Of a stretch of 64,000 nucleotides of DNA, positions 34,315 through 43,639 are shown piece by piece. Source of the DNA: Acidipila sp. EB88. Lineage in GTDB: Bacteria > Acidobacteriota > Terriglobia > Terriglobales > Acidobacteriaceae. The translations under genes and the position numbers were made by a program. Every line of letters begins with the position of its first letter. Position 1 is the stretch's first letter. Location of the stretch: assembly GCF_003858395.1 (NCBI RefSeq), contig NZ_QWEV01000005.1, positions 1,674,001-1,738,000 on the forward strand, written 5' to 3'. The notes beneath the pieces are model-generated. The model was not told the DNA's origin. It was given only the letters and a program-made list of their open reading frames with translations, and did no database searches.

Positions 34315-36858
34315 ATGCCACTGCGATCCAAGAGCCAGCCTTTCTTCACCGCGCTGCGACTGTTTCACCAGTCCGGCAGCAACGCACCGGCACTCTCCCG
34401 CGCCATCCCGCTGCTCCTCTTCGTACTCGCCGCCGCGGCCCCGCTCCACCTGCTCGCGCAGGCTACACAGTTCACTCTCGATCGCGACCGGCGCACCATC
34501 GTCCTCGAGCCCTACGCCCCCAACATCATTCGCGTCACACTTTCCAGGCAAAAGAGCATGGCAGCCACGCCTCCCGGTTACGGCATCGTGGGCGCACCAT
34601 CCATGACCGGTTGGACCCACACCACCGACGCTGCCGGCAACGAGGTCTTCCGTTCCGCCCAGCTCGTCGTCCAGCTATCCCCCGAGCACCCTTCCCCGGC
34701 ACTCGAACCCAAACGCATGCCGCTCGACGACCTCAACAACCAGTTGCGCGAACACTACTTCGGCGGCGGAGGCGGCTCCGGCAATCGTCATGCGGATGAC
34801 GTCCTTTCGGTCGCCACCCCGGCCGGCAAGTCGCTGCTCACCATGCGCACCTGGTCGATGACCCCCAACAAGCCCGACCCGGCCGCCACACACGCCAACC
34901 ACGCCAACCACACCACCGACGAAGGCGACCGCGTCGCCGCAACCTTTGACGCGCCCGCAGGCGAGCACTACTACGGTCTCGGCCAGCAGCAGGGAGGCTT
35001 CCTGGACCTGCGCGACCATCAGATCCGCTGCTGGCACGACTACGTCGCCCCCGGCGGCCAGAGCGTCTGCGTTCCCTTCATGGTCTCCTCCCGCGGCTAC
35101 GGCTTTGTCTGGGATAACCCCTCAAAAACAACCATCAACCTCGGCTTCAACCAGCTCAACACCTGGTCCTCCGAGATCGGCGACCGGGTCTCCTTCTTCG
35201 TCATCGCCGGTGATGCCGCGGCCGGTACCAACTCGGCTACCAACACCATGGACTCCGTCTACCAGGGCTACCGCCAGCTAACCGGCACCACCCACCTCCT
35301 GCCCAAAGGCACCTACGGCTACATCCAGAGCAAGGCCATCTACCCCACGCAGGAGCAGGCCCTCGCCGTCGCCAAGGGCTATCGCGATCGCAACCTTCCC
35401 CTCGACGTCCTGGTCGTCGACTTCCTCAACATGACCCGCCAGGGTGAGCTCGATCTTGACCCCGCTCGCTGGCCCGATCCCGCCGGCATGAACGACCAGC
35501 TCCACTCCATGGGCGTCGACACCCTGCTCAGCGTCTGGCCCCACTTCGCCCCCGGCACCCGCTATTACGACATGCTGCGCAGCAAGGGCTGGCTCATCCA
35601 CAAGCCCGACGGCACGCCAGATTTCGGCGGCTTCAAAGACGCCATCGGCCCCAATATCGACACCACCAACCCCGATGCCGCGAAGTGGTGGTGGGAGCAG
35701 ATTCGCGACCGCTACATCAAGCCCGACCACTTCGACTACCTCTGGCTCGACGAAACCGAGCCCGACATCGATCCCTCTGGCGACGTCTTCTCCGTCGGCT
35801 CTGGCGACCGCTTCTACAACGTCTACCCGCTCTTCCACACCGCGTCCGTCTACGAAGGTTTCCGCCGCGACTTCGGCGACAGCCGCCGCGTTATGATCCT
35901 GGCCCGCGCCGCCTACTTGGGCGCCCAGCGCAACGGCACCATCTTCTGGTCCTCCGACATTGTCTCCACCTGGGACATGCTCAAGCGCTCCATCCCCACC
36001 GGCCTCAACTTCACCGCCACCGGCATGCCCTACTGGGACACCGACATCGCCGGCTTCTTCTCCCCCACCGTCCCTGCCGACTACCACGCATCGCACCGCC
36101 CGCTCATCGACGGCTCTGACGTGCGCGGCACCATCGGCAACTACGAGGACTACCCCGAACTCTTCGTCCGCTGGTTCGAGTGGGGCGCCTTCCAGCCCAT
36201 CATGCGCGCCCACGGCGAGCGCGACCACAACGAGGTGTGGTCCTACGGCAGGCAGGCCGAGCCCATCCTCTCCAAGTACCTGAAGCTCCGCTATCAGCTC
36301 CTGCCCTACACCTACTCACTCGCTTACGCGAGCTACCAGACCGGCGCGCCCTACACCCGCGCGCTCTTCATGGACTTCCCCGACGATCCCAACGTCGCCG
36401 ACATCCCCGACGAGTACATGTTTGGTCCCGCTTTCCTGGTCGCCCCTGTCACCGAGCAGGGTGCGACCAGTCGCAAGGTCTACCTGCCTGCCGGTACCGA
36501 CTGGTACAACTACTGGACCAACGAACGCACCCCCGGCGGCCAGACCATCACCGTCAACGCCCCCATCGACACGCTGCCGCTCTTCGTCAAGGCCGGCTCC
36601 ATCGTTCCGCTCGGCTCCCCGATCCTCAGCACCCACCAGTCCCAGTCCATTGCATCCGTCCGCGTCTACCCCGGCGCCGACTCCACCTTCACCCTCTACA
36701 CCGACGACGGCACGACCTATCGCTACGAGGCAGGCAACAACGCCGCCAGCTCCACAACCCGGCTCCACTGGAACGACGCAAAGCACACCCTCCAGCACGA
36801 GGGCCCTGCCGCCTGGACCGCCCCCGACAAGCAGGTCGTGGAGGTCATCGGCCACTAA
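34315..36858 (+). CDS. Secreted glycoside hydrolase family 31 (alpha-glucosidase/alpha-xylosidase type)
   Basis: The 847-residue enzyme has a hydrophobic signal segment (PLLLFVLAAAAPLHLLAQA, ~37-55), then an N-terminal GH31 beta-sandwich (YYGLGQQQGGFLDLRDHQIR) and the TIM barrel. FDYLWLDETEPDID carries the nucleophile Asp479. GSDVRGTIGNYEDYPELFVR, followed by WFEWGAFQPIMRAHGERDHN, is the acid/base region and the family GAFxPxxRxHG motif. C-terminal modules include GPAFLVAPVTEQGATSRKVY and LPAGTDWYNYWTNERTPGG. Family 31 enzymes cleave alpha-glucosides or alpha-xylosides; the exact substrate cannot be told. The start was chosen at the ATG at 34315, after a TTGACA promoter and GAGAG. Confidence 0.92.
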   Translation: MPLRSKSQPFFTALRLFHQSGSNAPALSRAIPLLLFVLAAAAPLHLLAQATQFTLDRDRRTIVLEPYAPNIIRVTLSRQKSMAATPPGYGIVGAPSMTGWTHTTDAAGNEVFRSAQLVVQLSPEHPSPALEPKRMPLDDLNNQLREHYFGGGGGSGNRHADDVLSVATPAGKSLLTMRTWSMTPNKPDPAATHANHANHTTDEGDRVAATFDAPAGEHYYGLGQQQGGFLDLRDHQIRCWHDYVAPGGQSVCVPFMVSSRGYGFVWDNPSKTTINLGFNQLNTWSSEIGDRVSFFVIAGDAAAGTNSATNTMDSVYQGYRQLTGTTHLLPKGTYGYIQSKAIYPTQEQALAVAKGYRDRNLPLDVLVVDFLNMTRQGELDLDPARWPDPAGMNDQLHSMGVDTLLSVWPHFAPGTRYYDMLRSKGWLIHKPDGTPDFGGFKDAIGPNIDTTNPDAAKWWWEQIRDRYIKPDHFDYLWLDETEPDIDPSGDVFSVGSGDRFYNVYPLFHTASVYEGFRRDFGDSRRVMILARAAYLGAQRNGTIFWSSDIVSTWDMLKRSIPTGLNFTATGMPYWDTDIAGFFSPTVPADYHASHRPLIDGSDVRGTIGNYEDYPELFVRWFEWGAFQPIMRAHGERDHNEVWSYGRQAEPILSKYLKLRYQLLPYTYSLAYASYQTGAPYTRALFMDFPDDPNVADIPDEYMFGPAFLVAPVTEQGATSRKVYLPAGTDWYNYWTNERTPGGQTITVNAPIDTLPLFVKAGSIVPLGSPILSTHQSQSIASVRVYPGADSTFTLYTDDGTTYRYEAGNNAASSTTRLHWNDAKHTLQHEGPAAWTAPDKQVVEVIGH

Positions 36859-36882
36859 CCCTGTACCGGATCCTGAGACTCC

Positions 36883-36912
36883 AGCCGGCAGCGCCACAAG
36901 CTGCCGGCTTTT
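36883..36912 (+). terminator. Intrinsic terminator after the GH31 gene
   Basis: AGCCGGCAG (36883-36891) pairs with CTGCCGGCT (36901-36909) over a 9-base loop, followed by TTTT. It ends the monocistronic GH31 transcript. Confidence 0.8.
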
Positions 36913-37563
36913 CTGTATCTGTCGATCACGGCAGGCAGTGCCTGCCCGTTCGAGAAACACCGCCACTCGCGCGCAATGCAACCCAGCGCACCACCAGTGA
37001 ACTGGCGCTGACACGATCAATCCGCATTTCCAACGGGATCCCTCCCGCTCGCGACACCCTTGCCTGTATTTCTTCAGTCGAGCCAGTATGTGTCGCAGCC
37101 GTGATAAGCGCAGTTGGAAATTACAGAAGTGTCGCTCAACAGCGTTTGGCTCGTCACCGCGCTGTTGTCAAATCTCGAAGCCGGCAAATGCCAGCCTGAG
37201 AGCCCTTGACCCTTTTAGATGCGAACGAAACCCCGTGCCCGGCAAAAGCGGCGTCGCCCAACTGTCGCATAACCCCTTCCTGGTTTTGTGCACTCAGCCG
37301 TGGCATATAGCAATCTTGTGTCTCGTGATCTTGGTAACTCGGTGCAGCCTTCGGCTGTGTAGTTAGCCACCCTTTCTGCTGCGCTTATCTGCGATCTTAC
37401 GCTCAACAGCTAACACACAAGTGTAAGTGCTCGGGATTGTAGTTACCCCGGCGTTCCTCAGCGGCCGCAAACGCTTGCCCGCGTTTCGTGCGGGTTCAAG
37501 ACTCGTATCAGCCGTCCATCGTCCGATGAGCCCTATGCGCATGGCGCAGGCTAACTAACCGGA
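36913..37563 (+). other. Long intergenic region before the 905-residue secreted protein gene
   Basis: About 650 bases without a convincing gene on either strand; the open frames here have no plausible product. It is less GC-rich than its surroundings. It contains a LacI-type operator-like palindrome (37466-37477). Near 37474-37505 there is a short stem, CCCGC with GCGGG. No clear -35/-10 pair or known riboswitch pattern was recognised. Confidence 0.5.
37466..37477 (+). promoter_or_regulatory. Candidate LacI-family operator
   Basis: GCAAACGCTTGC has palindromic arms (GCAA...TTGC) around a central CG, the form typical of LacI/GalR-family operators. It lies 87 bases before the ATG of the secreted protein gene. 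Support is by pattern only. A related element, AAACGTTT, precedes the TonB receptor gene. Confidence 0.35.
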
Positions 37564-40281
37564 ATGAGGAACAAGTTGAAAAAAACCAGCCGAACCCATC
37601 GCGCCCTTGCAGGTGCGGGTATTTTCTGCCTAGCTGTGGTAAGTGCCGCGCTTTGTAATCTGCCCGCTGAAGCTCAAACTGCGCCGGCTTCATCGACTGT
37701 CTCAGTGACAGCAAAAAGCATCACCCTCAAATACACATCTAACTCAGAGACAGCCACTTACGTGTGGAGCGCTCCGGCTGCGGGATCTGCAAACTCCATG
37801 GGTTCCCTCCAGATGACAGATTCGGCAGGTGCGATCGCTGGCAGCCAGATACCGCTGTCGAGCTTTATTTACTCTCCTGTAGGCGCACTTACTCTGCAGT
37901 CCGCTGGTGTGCAGGGTGCTTCGGCCATGCTTCTCACCTACAGTTCCCCGGCGGGCACACTTCACGTCACGCTGGCGCCTTTCTTGGACGGAGCAATTGC
38001 CTCTGTAAAAATTACCGCGGATGCTCCCATTATTTCGTCGATCGGCTTGAGCCAGTGGCCAGCTTCGCTCGGCGGCCGCGACATATCCATCCCTTACTAC
38101 TCACAGGCAGTCCGCTATGTCGATTCTTCCAACCTGTTCGTGAATGTTTTCCTCGATCCCTTTGTTTCCAATGCCACGACCTTCTGGGAAAATTCCGCCT
38201 CTTATGTCGCGACCACGACAGGAAGCATGAACAAGGTGCAGGAGACGCTGAAGTTCGCCGTCTCGACCAACATCATGAACGTGCTGCCCTATCCGGAACA
38301 TCCTGCTTCGCCATACATGTCGCAGATGGCAGGCCGCCTGGTTCTTGATGTGCAGGATGGCCAGTTTGCCGATATAGCCTCCTCTCTGCAGCAACTCGCG
38401 GACTATGGTGTCTCTGATTGCGCGGCGATTGTGCACGTGTGGCAGCGTTATGGATACGACAACGAACTGCCTGCGCACTACTCTGCTAACCCGACCATGG
38501 GCGGCGACGCCAGCATGAAGACCGTGGGCGCAGCCGCAGGACAGGCCCCTTGCCTGTTTGCGCTACACCAGAACTACGCCGACTATTACCCGAACTACCC
38601 TGCGTATACAGCGGCCGCCACCGCGCTACAGGCAGATGGATCCCAGATCGAAGGCTGGCTCAATCCGACCACCAACGTCCAGGCCTTCGTCACCAAGCCC
38701 AACCTGTTTGTCACCAATGCGGCAACGCAATCGCCAACGATCCACCAGGCATACGCGACCACTGCCGGCTTCATCGATGTCAACTCGTCAGCCACCCCCT
38801 GGTGGCGGGTCGACATGGACGGCTCCGCGCCGGGCGCCGGCATGTTCGGTACCTACCGGGATGCCTCAACGGCGCTCTGGGCCTATGAGCGCCAGGTCGA
38901 GAACGGACCTATCTTCGGAGAGGGCAACAACCACTGGTTCTGGAGCGGGCTGCTCGACGGTGTGGAAGCACAGTTTGGTTCGGAAAGCACGCCGATCACT
39001 GACGGCATGCAGGCGCCACTCTTCGTCGATTTCGATCTCACCCGCATTCATCCATTACAGGTGAACTTCGGCATGGGCTTCTACGAGCGGTGGATGGCGA
39101 ATGGTGCCACACTGAACTCCACGGCCGCAATGGATGCCTATCGCATGCAGGAGATCGTTTTCGGACACGCGCCGTTTCTTAGCGATGCTCTGTGGTCTTC
39201 CGTTCCACGGGCGCTGCTTGAGCAGGGACTCGTCTCACCCATCGCCGCGCGGGAGGCGCTGCAGACAGCAACCAAGATCAGCTATGACGTGCAGGGTGCC
39301 TGGGTCGATGCGAGTGCGGCTGCGAAAGCCAACGACTTCTCGATCGTGCAGGTGCAGTATGCAAATGGAGACACCTTTGTCGCGAACAGCAAGGCAGCGC
39401 CGCTGAACGTGCAAGGGATCACCGTGCCCCAGTATGGATGGATCGGCTATGGCAGTAACTTTGTCGCAGGCTCTGCCCTGCTTGGCGGCATGATGCTTGA
39501 TCTTGCGCGAACCGATCACTCGATCTACGCGAACGCCCGGAACCAGGCAGATCTCCTCTCAGAGGGTACTCTGGCGGCGCCGGAGGTGGTTGTGCTCGCG
39601 CAGGCAGGCGCAAGGGCAATCCGCTTTCAGCTTGCCTGGAACTCATACACGCCCGACCCGAATGACAGCTACCAATCGTTTATTCACTTTGTGAACGCCA
39701 GCACAACAGCGACCAACGCCGGCATCGTTGCAGCGACAAGTGACACGCTTGCTGTACCTTCCACAAGCTGGACTGTGGGCCAACGGGTCGTCGACGGAGT
39801 GCAGCAGTATACGTTGCCCGCCTCCATGCCAGACGGTGTGTATTCAGTCCGGGTTGGCTTGTACGACACTACTGGCCGGGCCAATCTGTACGGCAACAAT
39901 GACGGAACGGGCCGCTACATCGTCGGCAACATGACGGTCGCGAACTCGGGTGCAACAATCACCTTCAGTCCAACACCCGTGGCTGTCCCCAATACAGACT
40001 CGCGAATGAACACAGGACAAGTAGCCGACTTTGGCGTCGTCCGCACAGATGGAATGCTTTCGATTCAGCTTGAGCAGAGCGGTGCCAACGCAGGTCGCTT
40101 CACGATGCGGACCTATCCCCGTTACAGGGATGTGGTCACACAGGTGTCGAAGCAGCTTCTTGCGATGCCGACCCAGCTCTCGTGCGCAGACGGCAGCATT
40201 CTTCTACCGTCCGCGACCAGCGATGGTGCACACTGGCAGGTCGATCTAAGGGGCAAGAAGTACTGCACTTGGCATTACTAA
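37564..40281 (+). CDS. Secreted protein of unknown family, glycoside-hydrolase-like
   Basis: The 905-residue protein has a signal peptide (GAGIFCLAVVSAALCNLPAE then AQT). It has an N-terminal beta-sandwich (~45-250) and an alpha/beta middle with CAAIVHVWQRYGYDNELPAH, LFALHQNYADYYPNYP, TTAGFIDVNSSATPWWRVDM and ENGPIFGEGNNHWFWSGLLD. The C-terminal beta domains include GARAIRFQLAWNSYTPD and VPSTSWTVGQRVVDGVQQYT. The aromatic- and Asp/Glu-rich middle resembles a TIM-barrel glycosidase of the GH101/DUF5696 kind, but I cannot assign it. It is the gene upstream of the exopolysaccharide locus and may process a polymer. The ATG has a weak ribosome binding site. Confidence 0.75.
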   Translation: MRNKLKKTSRTHRALAGAGIFCLAVVSAALCNLPAEAQTAPASSTVSVTAKSITLKYTSNSETATYVWSAPAAGSANSMGSLQMTDSAGAIAGSQIPLSSFIYSPVGALTLQSAGVQGASAMLLTYSSPAGTLHVTLAPFLDGAIASVKITADAPIISSIGLSQWPASLGGRDISIPYYSQAVRYVDSSNLFVNVFLDPFVSNATTFWENSASYVATTTGSMNKVQETLKFAVSTNIMNVLPYPEHPASPYMSQMAGRLVLDVQDGQFADIASSLQQLADYGVSDCAAIVHVWQRYGYDNELPAHYSANPTMGGDASMKTVGAAAGQAPCLFALHQNYADYYPNYPAYTAAATALQADGSQIEGWLNPTTNVQAFVTKPNLFVTNAATQSPTIHQAYATTAGFIDVNSSATPWWRVDMDGSAPGAGMFGTYRDASTALWAYERQVENGPIFGEGNNHWFWSGLLDGVEAQFGSESTPITDGMQAPLFVDFDLTRIHPLQVNFGMGFYERWMANGATLNSTAAMDAYRMQEIVFGHAPFLSDALWSSVPRALLEQGLVSPIAAREALQTATKISYDVQGAWVDASAAAKANDFSIVQVQYANGDTFVANSKAAPLNVQGITVPQYGWIGYGSNFVAGSALLGGMMLDLARTDHSIYANARNQADLLSEGTLAAPEVVVLAQAGARAIRFQLAWNSYTPDPNDSYQSFIHFVNASTTATNAGIVAATSDTLAVPSTSWTVGQRVVDGVQQYTLPASMPDGVYSVRVGLYDTTGRANLYGNNDGTGRYIVGNMTVANSGATITFSPTPVAVPNTDSRMNTGQVADFGVVRTDGMLSIQLEQSGANAGRFTMRTYPRYRDVVTQVSKQLLAMPTQLSCADGSILLPSATSDGAHWQVDLRGKKYCTWHY

Positions 40282-40316
40282 AGCTGCAACTTGAAGGCGT
40301 TGTTACAAACCGGACA

Positions 40317-40369
40317 GCCCCTCCAAACATCCCCCAAAGCAACAAAGAGGGGTCGAATCTTGGAGGGGC
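40317..40369 (+). promoter_or_regulatory. Structured leader or terminator before the flippase gene
   Basis: GCCCCTCCAA (40317-40326) pairs perfectly with TTGGAGGGGC (40360-40369). Inside, CCCC (40331-40334) can pair with GGGG (40349-40352). The flippase ATG is at 40399. No T-tract follows, so a leader structure affecting translation or an attenuator is as likely as a terminator of the preceding gene. Confidence 0.45.
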
Positions 40370-40398
40370 AGCGGTTTTCCGATAGCATCGGGGCACGC

Positions 40399-41664
40399 AT
40401 GAAGTTAAGCTTGCCCGGTCGACTGCAACAGCCACTTACTACGCTCAGGCAAAGTTCCCTCGCGCGAAATGCAGGATGGATGCTTGCAGGGCAAGGGCTG
40501 AATGTCGTCTTCCAGGCCGCATACTTCATCCTGCTGGCGCGCCTGCTCGGCACAGTCGAGTACGGGATTTACGCGGGCGCGATCGCACTCGTCACAATCC
40601 TCGGAAATTTCAGCTCGCTTGGCTCCGGCACTCTGTTTGTGCGCTACGTCACCGCGGACCGTAAGAACTTCTCGGTCTATTGGGGCAACATCCTCCTTTC
40701 GACCTTTCTGCTGAGCGGCTTTGTGATTCTCGGCTTGAAGTTCTTCGCGTCGCACTTCGTCAGCAGCAGCAGCGCATCGATCATCGTAGTCGTGGCGATC
40801 GGCGAGTGCTTTTGCCGCCAGCTTGCCTACGCCTGCGGGCAGGTCTTTCAGACCTACGAAAAACTCAAGATCACCGCTCTCCTGAATCTGCTTACGAGCT
40901 TCCTGCGGCTGCTCGCGTCAGGAGCCCTCCTGCTGGCGCTTCATCATGCGACAGCCCGGCAATGGGCCGCGGCGTCGTTGATCGTTTCACTCCTTGTGAG
41001 CGCAAGTGCCGTGTTCCTGGTGCAGCGCTCCTTCGGCAGACCGACTTTCTCGTTGCGTCTCGCCCGGCAGCGCGCGACAGAGGGCTTCGGGTTTTCCTTC
41101 TCAGGCTCCGCCGCTTCCGTCTTCAACGATGTCGATAAGACCATGCTGAGTCATCACCACATGGACGCGGCAAACGGCATATACACGGTGGCATACCGCG
41201 TCGTCGACATCGGCACCATGCCGGTCTACAGTCTGTTTTCTGCTGCTTTTCCGCGCTTTTTTGCCAGCGGCGATAACCCGGCGGCGGCTCGCACGTATGC
41301 AGAGCGCCTTGTAAAGCGATCGGTCCTGATGGCGCTGGTCCTTGCGGCAGGCATGTTTCTGTTGGCGCCGGTGCTCCCTGTGCTGGCAGGCAAGGGCTTC
41401 GCCGAGAGTGTCAGTGCGCTCCGTTGGCTGTGCCTTATTCCGATGTTCCGCAGCCTGCACCTGAGTGCTGGAAGCGCCCTGACCGGCTCCGGGTTGCAGC
41501 GATACCGCACAGGCAGTGACGTGTTTGTGGCGCTGCTGAACGTGGGCTTGAATCTGTACCTGATCCCCCGGTATGGATGGCACGGCGCGGCGTTTGCCAG
41601 TCTTGCATCTGACGGGACGCTCGGTATATTGAACTGGACGCTGCTGGCTGTACTTTCACGATGA
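40399..41664 (+). CDS. Polysaccharide repeat-unit flippase (Wzx-type, MOP superfamily)
   Basis: The 421-residue protein has about 12-14 membrane helices, as in Wzx/RfbX flippases that move lipid-linked sugar repeats across the inner membrane. The start carries the typical AGQGLNVVFQAAYFILLARL then LGTVEYGIYAGAIALV (~23-58). Also seen are GSGTLFVRYVTADRKNFSVY, FSFSGSAASVFNDVDKTMLS (~223-242) and ANGIYTVAYRVVDIGTMPVY. The ATG at 40399 was chosen because the protein begins near the first helix there. It overlaps the next gene's frame by four bases at most (an ATGA junction at 41661). Confidence 0.88.
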   Translation: MKLSLPGRLQQPLTTLRQSSLARNAGWMLAGQGLNVVFQAAYFILLARLLGTVEYGIYAGAIALVTILGNFSSLGSGTLFVRYVTADRKNFSVYWGNILLSTFLLSGFVILGLKFFASHFVSSSSASIIVVVAIGECFCRQLAYACGQVFQTYEKLKITALLNLLTSFLRLLASGALLLALHHATARQWAAASLIVSLLVSASAVFLVQRSFGRPTFSLRLARQRATEGFGFSFSGSAASVFNDVDKTMLSHHHMDAANGIYTVAYRVVDIGTMPVYSLFSAAFPRFFASGDNPAAARTYAERLVKRSVLMALVLAAGMFLLAPVLPVLAGKGFAESVSALRWLCLIPMFRSLHLSAGSALTGSGLQRYRTGSDVFVALLNVGLNLYLIPRYGWHGAAFASLASDGTLGILNWTLLAVLSR

Positions 41665-41672
41665 GGACCAAA

Positions 41673-42536
41673 ATGGCTAAATTCTCGCTGATACTGGCTA
41701 CCTACGATCGAGTCCATACGCTGCCTGAGCTCTTCGAGAGCGTCGTGGCGCAGACGGGCGAAGACGTCGAATGTATCGTCATTGATCAAAATCAGGATGA
41801 CCGCTTGCAGGCCGTCGTGGATGTCTGGCGCCCTCGCCTCGACATCCGTGTGGTTCGCGCAACCCCCCAGCTCTCCAAGGCGCGCAACCTGGGCATGGCC
41901 GCAGCCAAGGGAGACATCCTGGTCTTTCCAGATGATGATTGCTGGTACTCGCCGGGGCTGTTCAAGCAGATCCGCGAGTTCTTTGAGCAACACCCGCAGT
42001 ATGGATTCCTCGGTGCCGGTGTGACCGACAAGGAGGGGATCCCGAGCGGAAATCGCTGGATCCAGGCCGAGTGCGAAATCGCGCCGGTCAACGTCTTTCG
42101 TACGTCTGCCACCCACACGCTCTTCTTCCGAAACACCCCTGCCCTGGCGGCCATCCGGTTTGACGAGCGCATCGGTCCAAACTCAGGCACTCCCTTCGCA
42201 TGCGGAGAAGACACGGACTACGTCTTGCAGGCAATGCATGCAGGCATCCGGGGCTACTTCAAGAGGGCGTTTCTCGTGCACCACGCACGCAGGGACATGC
42301 TCAGTGGGAATGTGGGCGAAGATCGCGCCGTGGGCTATGGCCGCGGCATGGGTCACGTCATGCGCAAGCACAAGATGCGTGCGCTCTGGGCCATGTTCCT
42401 GCTGTACGACGTCGCGCGTGCGGCGATCTGCCGTCTCACCAACAGGGGCAACGCAGCCGCCCTTTGCCTGGCACATGCGAGGGGCGTAAAAGAAGGCTAC
42501 ATGGCAGGGTATCCGGTGCCGGAAGCCGCATCGTAG
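41673..42536 (+). CDS. Family 2 glycosyltransferase
   Basis: The protein of about 287 residues transfers a sugar from an NDP-sugar to the growing repeat unit at the inner membrane. The GT-A fold is seen in FSLILATYDRVHTLPELFES (N-terminal), VECIVIDQNQDD (~28-39), LSKARNLGMAAAKGDILVFP and DDDCWYSPGL (the DxD-like metal site). GTPFACGEDTDYVLQAMHAG holds the likely catalytic acidic pair. The C-terminus is helical. The start at 41673 has AGGA upstream; an ATG at 41661 overlaps the flippase stop but has no site. The 3' end overlaps the convergent glycosyltransferase gene by 40 bases. Confidence 0.9.
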   Translation: MAKFSLILATYDRVHTLPELFESVVAQTGEDVECIVIDQNQDDRLQAVVDVWRPRLDIRVVRATPQLSKARNLGMAAAKGDILVFPDDDCWYSPGLFKQIREFFEQHPQYGFLGAGVTDKEGIPSGNRWIQAECEIAPVNVFRTSATHTLFFRNTPALAAIRFDERIGPNSGTPFACGEDTDYVLQAMHAGIRGYFKRAFLVHHARRDMLSGNVGEDRAVGYGRGMGHVMRKHKMRALWAMFLLYDVARAAICRLTNRGNAAALCLAHARGVKEGYMAGYPVPEAAS

Positions 42537-43639
42537 ACCGATTCCAGCTCCGCATTCTGTCGCCGCAGGTCAAACGATGCGCGAACCCACTCCACAGCCG
42601 CGGCGCTGGCGCTGGACCACGCCGCGTCGTCTCCCAGGTACAGGAGGAGCGCTTTGGCCAGCCCGGCCTCATCCTTCTCCGGCACGAGCACGCCGGTGCG
42701 GCCATCTTGCACAATCTCGGGAATCCCGGCATGAAAGGTACTCACCACCGGGGTACCGACCGCATGCGCCTCGACCAGCACGGTGGGCAGGCCTTCGCTT
42801 AAACCATCCTGCCCGGTTACGCTGGGCGCGCAAACCACCCGGCTGCGCTGCAGCCACTGCTTCACCACGGGAGCAGGCTGGCTCCCGTGGAACTCACACT
42901 CGACGCCAAGCTGTTGCTGAAGAGCTCGCAGCGACCCCATCAGTGGGCCATCGCCGAGCAGCACAAGCCGCGTCTGCGGACGAGTCGTCTGCACAATGCG
43001 CATGGCGCGCAGCAGGTAGGCGATTCCCTTCTTTTCAACAAAGCGCCCGACAAAAAGAACCACGTCCCGTTCCCGCGGCTCAGCCGACGGCACAAAGAAG
43101 TCCAGGTCGACGCCGATGTAATGCACGCGGCACTTGGCTGCCGGAAAGCCACCAGCAAGCGCCTTGCGTCGAATAAAGTCTGACACGCAGAGAAAAACGG
43201 CGGCCCGCTTCTGCAGCTCGGCGCGGTGCGCCAGGAATTCCAGGCCGCGTAGCTCACGGCGAAGCTTCTGGTCGGGCTGCGTCTCGATGCCGCCATGCAG
43301 CGTAACCACCAGCGGCAGGCGAGTCGCACGCTGTAGCGGCAGCGCCAGCCCGGCATCTTCCGCGAAGTGAGAGTGCAGCACGGATGCTTTAACCGCCTGC
43401 GCCTCGCGGTGAAACGCCGGAGCGACGCCGGTCAGCTTGTAAATTTCCTTGCGAAACCTTGATTGCGCGGATCGGTCCTTCGTCAGCAGAATAGGAGCGG
43501 GATGTACCGGGAGAGAGGGCGAGTAGGGCGCGAGCCCGATGTGCCTGGGTAGGTATCGCTCCAGGTGGCTGGTCTGGGCCTGGATGAAAGTCTGCGTGGC
43601 TGGCAGCACATTATTTGTAAAGATCAGGGCTGTCTTCAC
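42497..43639 (-). CDS. Family 4 glycosyltransferase
   Basis: The 380-residue GT-B enzyme starts at a GTG after AAAGGAACGG. It begins MKTALIFTNNVLPATQTFIQ, has LHSHFAEDAGLALPL and HYIGVDLDFF in the N-terminal domain, and VVLFVGRFVEKKGIAYLLRA, LVLLGDGPLMGSL and VVCAPSVTGQDGLSEGLPTV in the nucleotide-binding domain. EGLPTVLVEAHAVGTPVVST holds the E-x7-E pair that binds the donor and phosphate in GT4. Its start shares the GTGA junction with the stop of the next GT4 gene, so the two are co-translated. Exact sugar unknown. Confidence 0.92.
   Translation of the reverse strand: MKTALIFTNNVLPATQTFIQAQTSHLERYLPRHIGLAPYSPSLPVHPAPILLTKDRSAQSRFRKEIYKLTGVAPAFHREAQAVKASVLHSHFAEDAGLALPLQRATRLPLVVTLHGGIETQPDQKLRRELRGLEFLAHRAELQKRAAVFLCVSDFIRRKALAGGFPAAKCRVHYIGVDLDFFVPSAEPRERDVVLFVGRFVEKKGIAYLLRAMRIVQTTRPQTRLVLLGDGPLMGSLRALQQQLGVECEFHGSQPAPVVKQWLQRSRVVCAPSVTGQDGLSEGLPTVLVEAHAVGTPVVSTFHAGIPEIVQDGRTGVLVPEKDEAGLAKALLLYLGDDAAWSSASAAAVEWVRASFDLRRQNAELESVYDAASGTGYPAM

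Noticed and set aside
37400-37563. Possible c-di-GMP or other riboswitch before the secreted protein gene
   Set aside because: Short stems are present, but the conserved bases of the known classes I could compare were not found.
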